DNA from: an uncultured Dehalococcoidia bacterium
Lineage (GTDB): Bacteria; Chloroflexota; Dehalococcoidia; Dehalococcoidales; UBA3254
NCBI GenBank assembly: GCA_903890885.1
Contig: CAITCX010000111.1
Span: 1 to 10,317 of the forward strand
Reading direction: 5' to 3'
DNA length: 10,317 nt
Shown piece by piece: positions 10,149 through 10,317 of the stretch. The number at the start of each line of letters is the position of its first letter. Position 1 is the stretch's first letter. Below the pieces are notes generated by a model that saw nothing but the letters and a program-made list of their open reading frames with translations, was not told the DNA's origin and searched no databases. Made by a program: the position numbers and the translations under genes.

Positions 10149-10317
10149 GCTCTTACCCTTTCCCTTTCCTTTACCGGCCGCGGATGATATTCCAGACGTC
10201 TCACGGGAATACCGGTTATTCTGGACACCGTCCCCGGATCGGCAGGAACGGTGCTCATGGTTCCGGCTTTGAGATCGATGAAAGCCCCCATCCAGGTAAG
10301 CTCTCCACTCAGAAGCA
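10145..10317 (-). CDS. C-terminal part of an unidentified gene, cut by the window edge
   Basis: The open frame enters from the right edge and ends at a TGA overlapping the zinc-ribbon start. The visible 56 residues include SGELTWMGAFIDLKAGTMS, then TVSRITGIPVRRLEYHPRP and a basic end (VKERERVRA). The first part has a strand-turn look. There is not enough to assign a family. Overlap with the next gene shows it belongs to the same operon. Confidence 0.55.
   Translation of the reverse strand, partial: LLSGELTWMGAFIDLKAGTMSTVPADPGTVSRITGIPVRRLEYHPRPVKERERVRA

Noticed and set aside
1..10317. CRISPR array, tRNA or rRNA genes
   Set aside because: No regularly spaced repeats beyond the two-copy repeat at 7656-7695, and no cloverleaf or rRNA-like stretch was seen on either strand.

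Overview
This window looks like part of a bacterial mobile or viral-type accessory element (plasmid, integrative element or prophage-like region). Every gene I can support reads on the minus strand, so gene order runs from the right edge (10317) to the left. Bacterial origin is suggested by clear Shine-Dalgarno sites (GGAGG, AAGGAG, AGGAG), GTG and TTG starts, a sigma70-type promoter and a DnaD-domain protein. DnaD domains are best known from Firmicutes, their phages and some Chloroflexota (Dehalococcoidia). I cannot place the host more precisely, and that assignment is inference.

Right block (10317 to about 7749), replication and recombination: the tail of an unidentified gene, a 44-residue zinc-ribbon protein, a C2H2/HNH nuclease-like protein, a DnaD-domain protein, an 80-residue Cys-rich protein, a doubtful 56-residue ORF, a short tyrosine recombinase and a 41-residue ORF. 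Stops and starts overlap or nearly touch, so this reads as one transcription unit. Two near-identical small palindromes flank the recombinase gene.

Break at 7645-7748: the only clear gap between the two blocks. It holds a perfect TTGACA box and two 17-base direct repeats 23 bases apart, probably a promoter/operator for the next block.

Middle block (7644 to 1818): a coiled-coil/Cys-cluster protein, a protein with a Gly/Pro linker, a small basic protein, then a 732-residue polyvalent protein (ArdC-like antirestriction domain with a HELAH zinc peptidase, followed by a PBECR-type nuclease-like domain and a Cys-rich tail). Chained to it are a JAMM (JAB) metalloprotease-like protein, a transglutaminase/papain-like candidate, a small membrane protein, an HTH plus HNH-like zinc protein, a 59-residue zinc-ribbon protein and a 167-residue protein. 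The set is typical in style of proteins that help mobile DNA enter and survive in a new host, but a joint function for the peptidase pair is unproven.

Left block (1821 to 1): the 167-residue gene overlaps by ATGA the start of a second gene, of which only about 27 codons survive. These resemble the N-terminus of HEPN-type proteins, so the pair may have been a toxin-antitoxin-like module. The second gene is cut at 1739 by an IS6/IS240-like insertion sequence (102-1739) with 26-base imperfect terminal inverted repeats. That element is unusual: besides its DDE transposase it seems to carry two passenger genes (a two-helix membrane protein and a DUF1883-like beta protein), driven by a promoter whose -35 box lies in the terminal repeat. 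Bases 1-101 hold nothing I can name.
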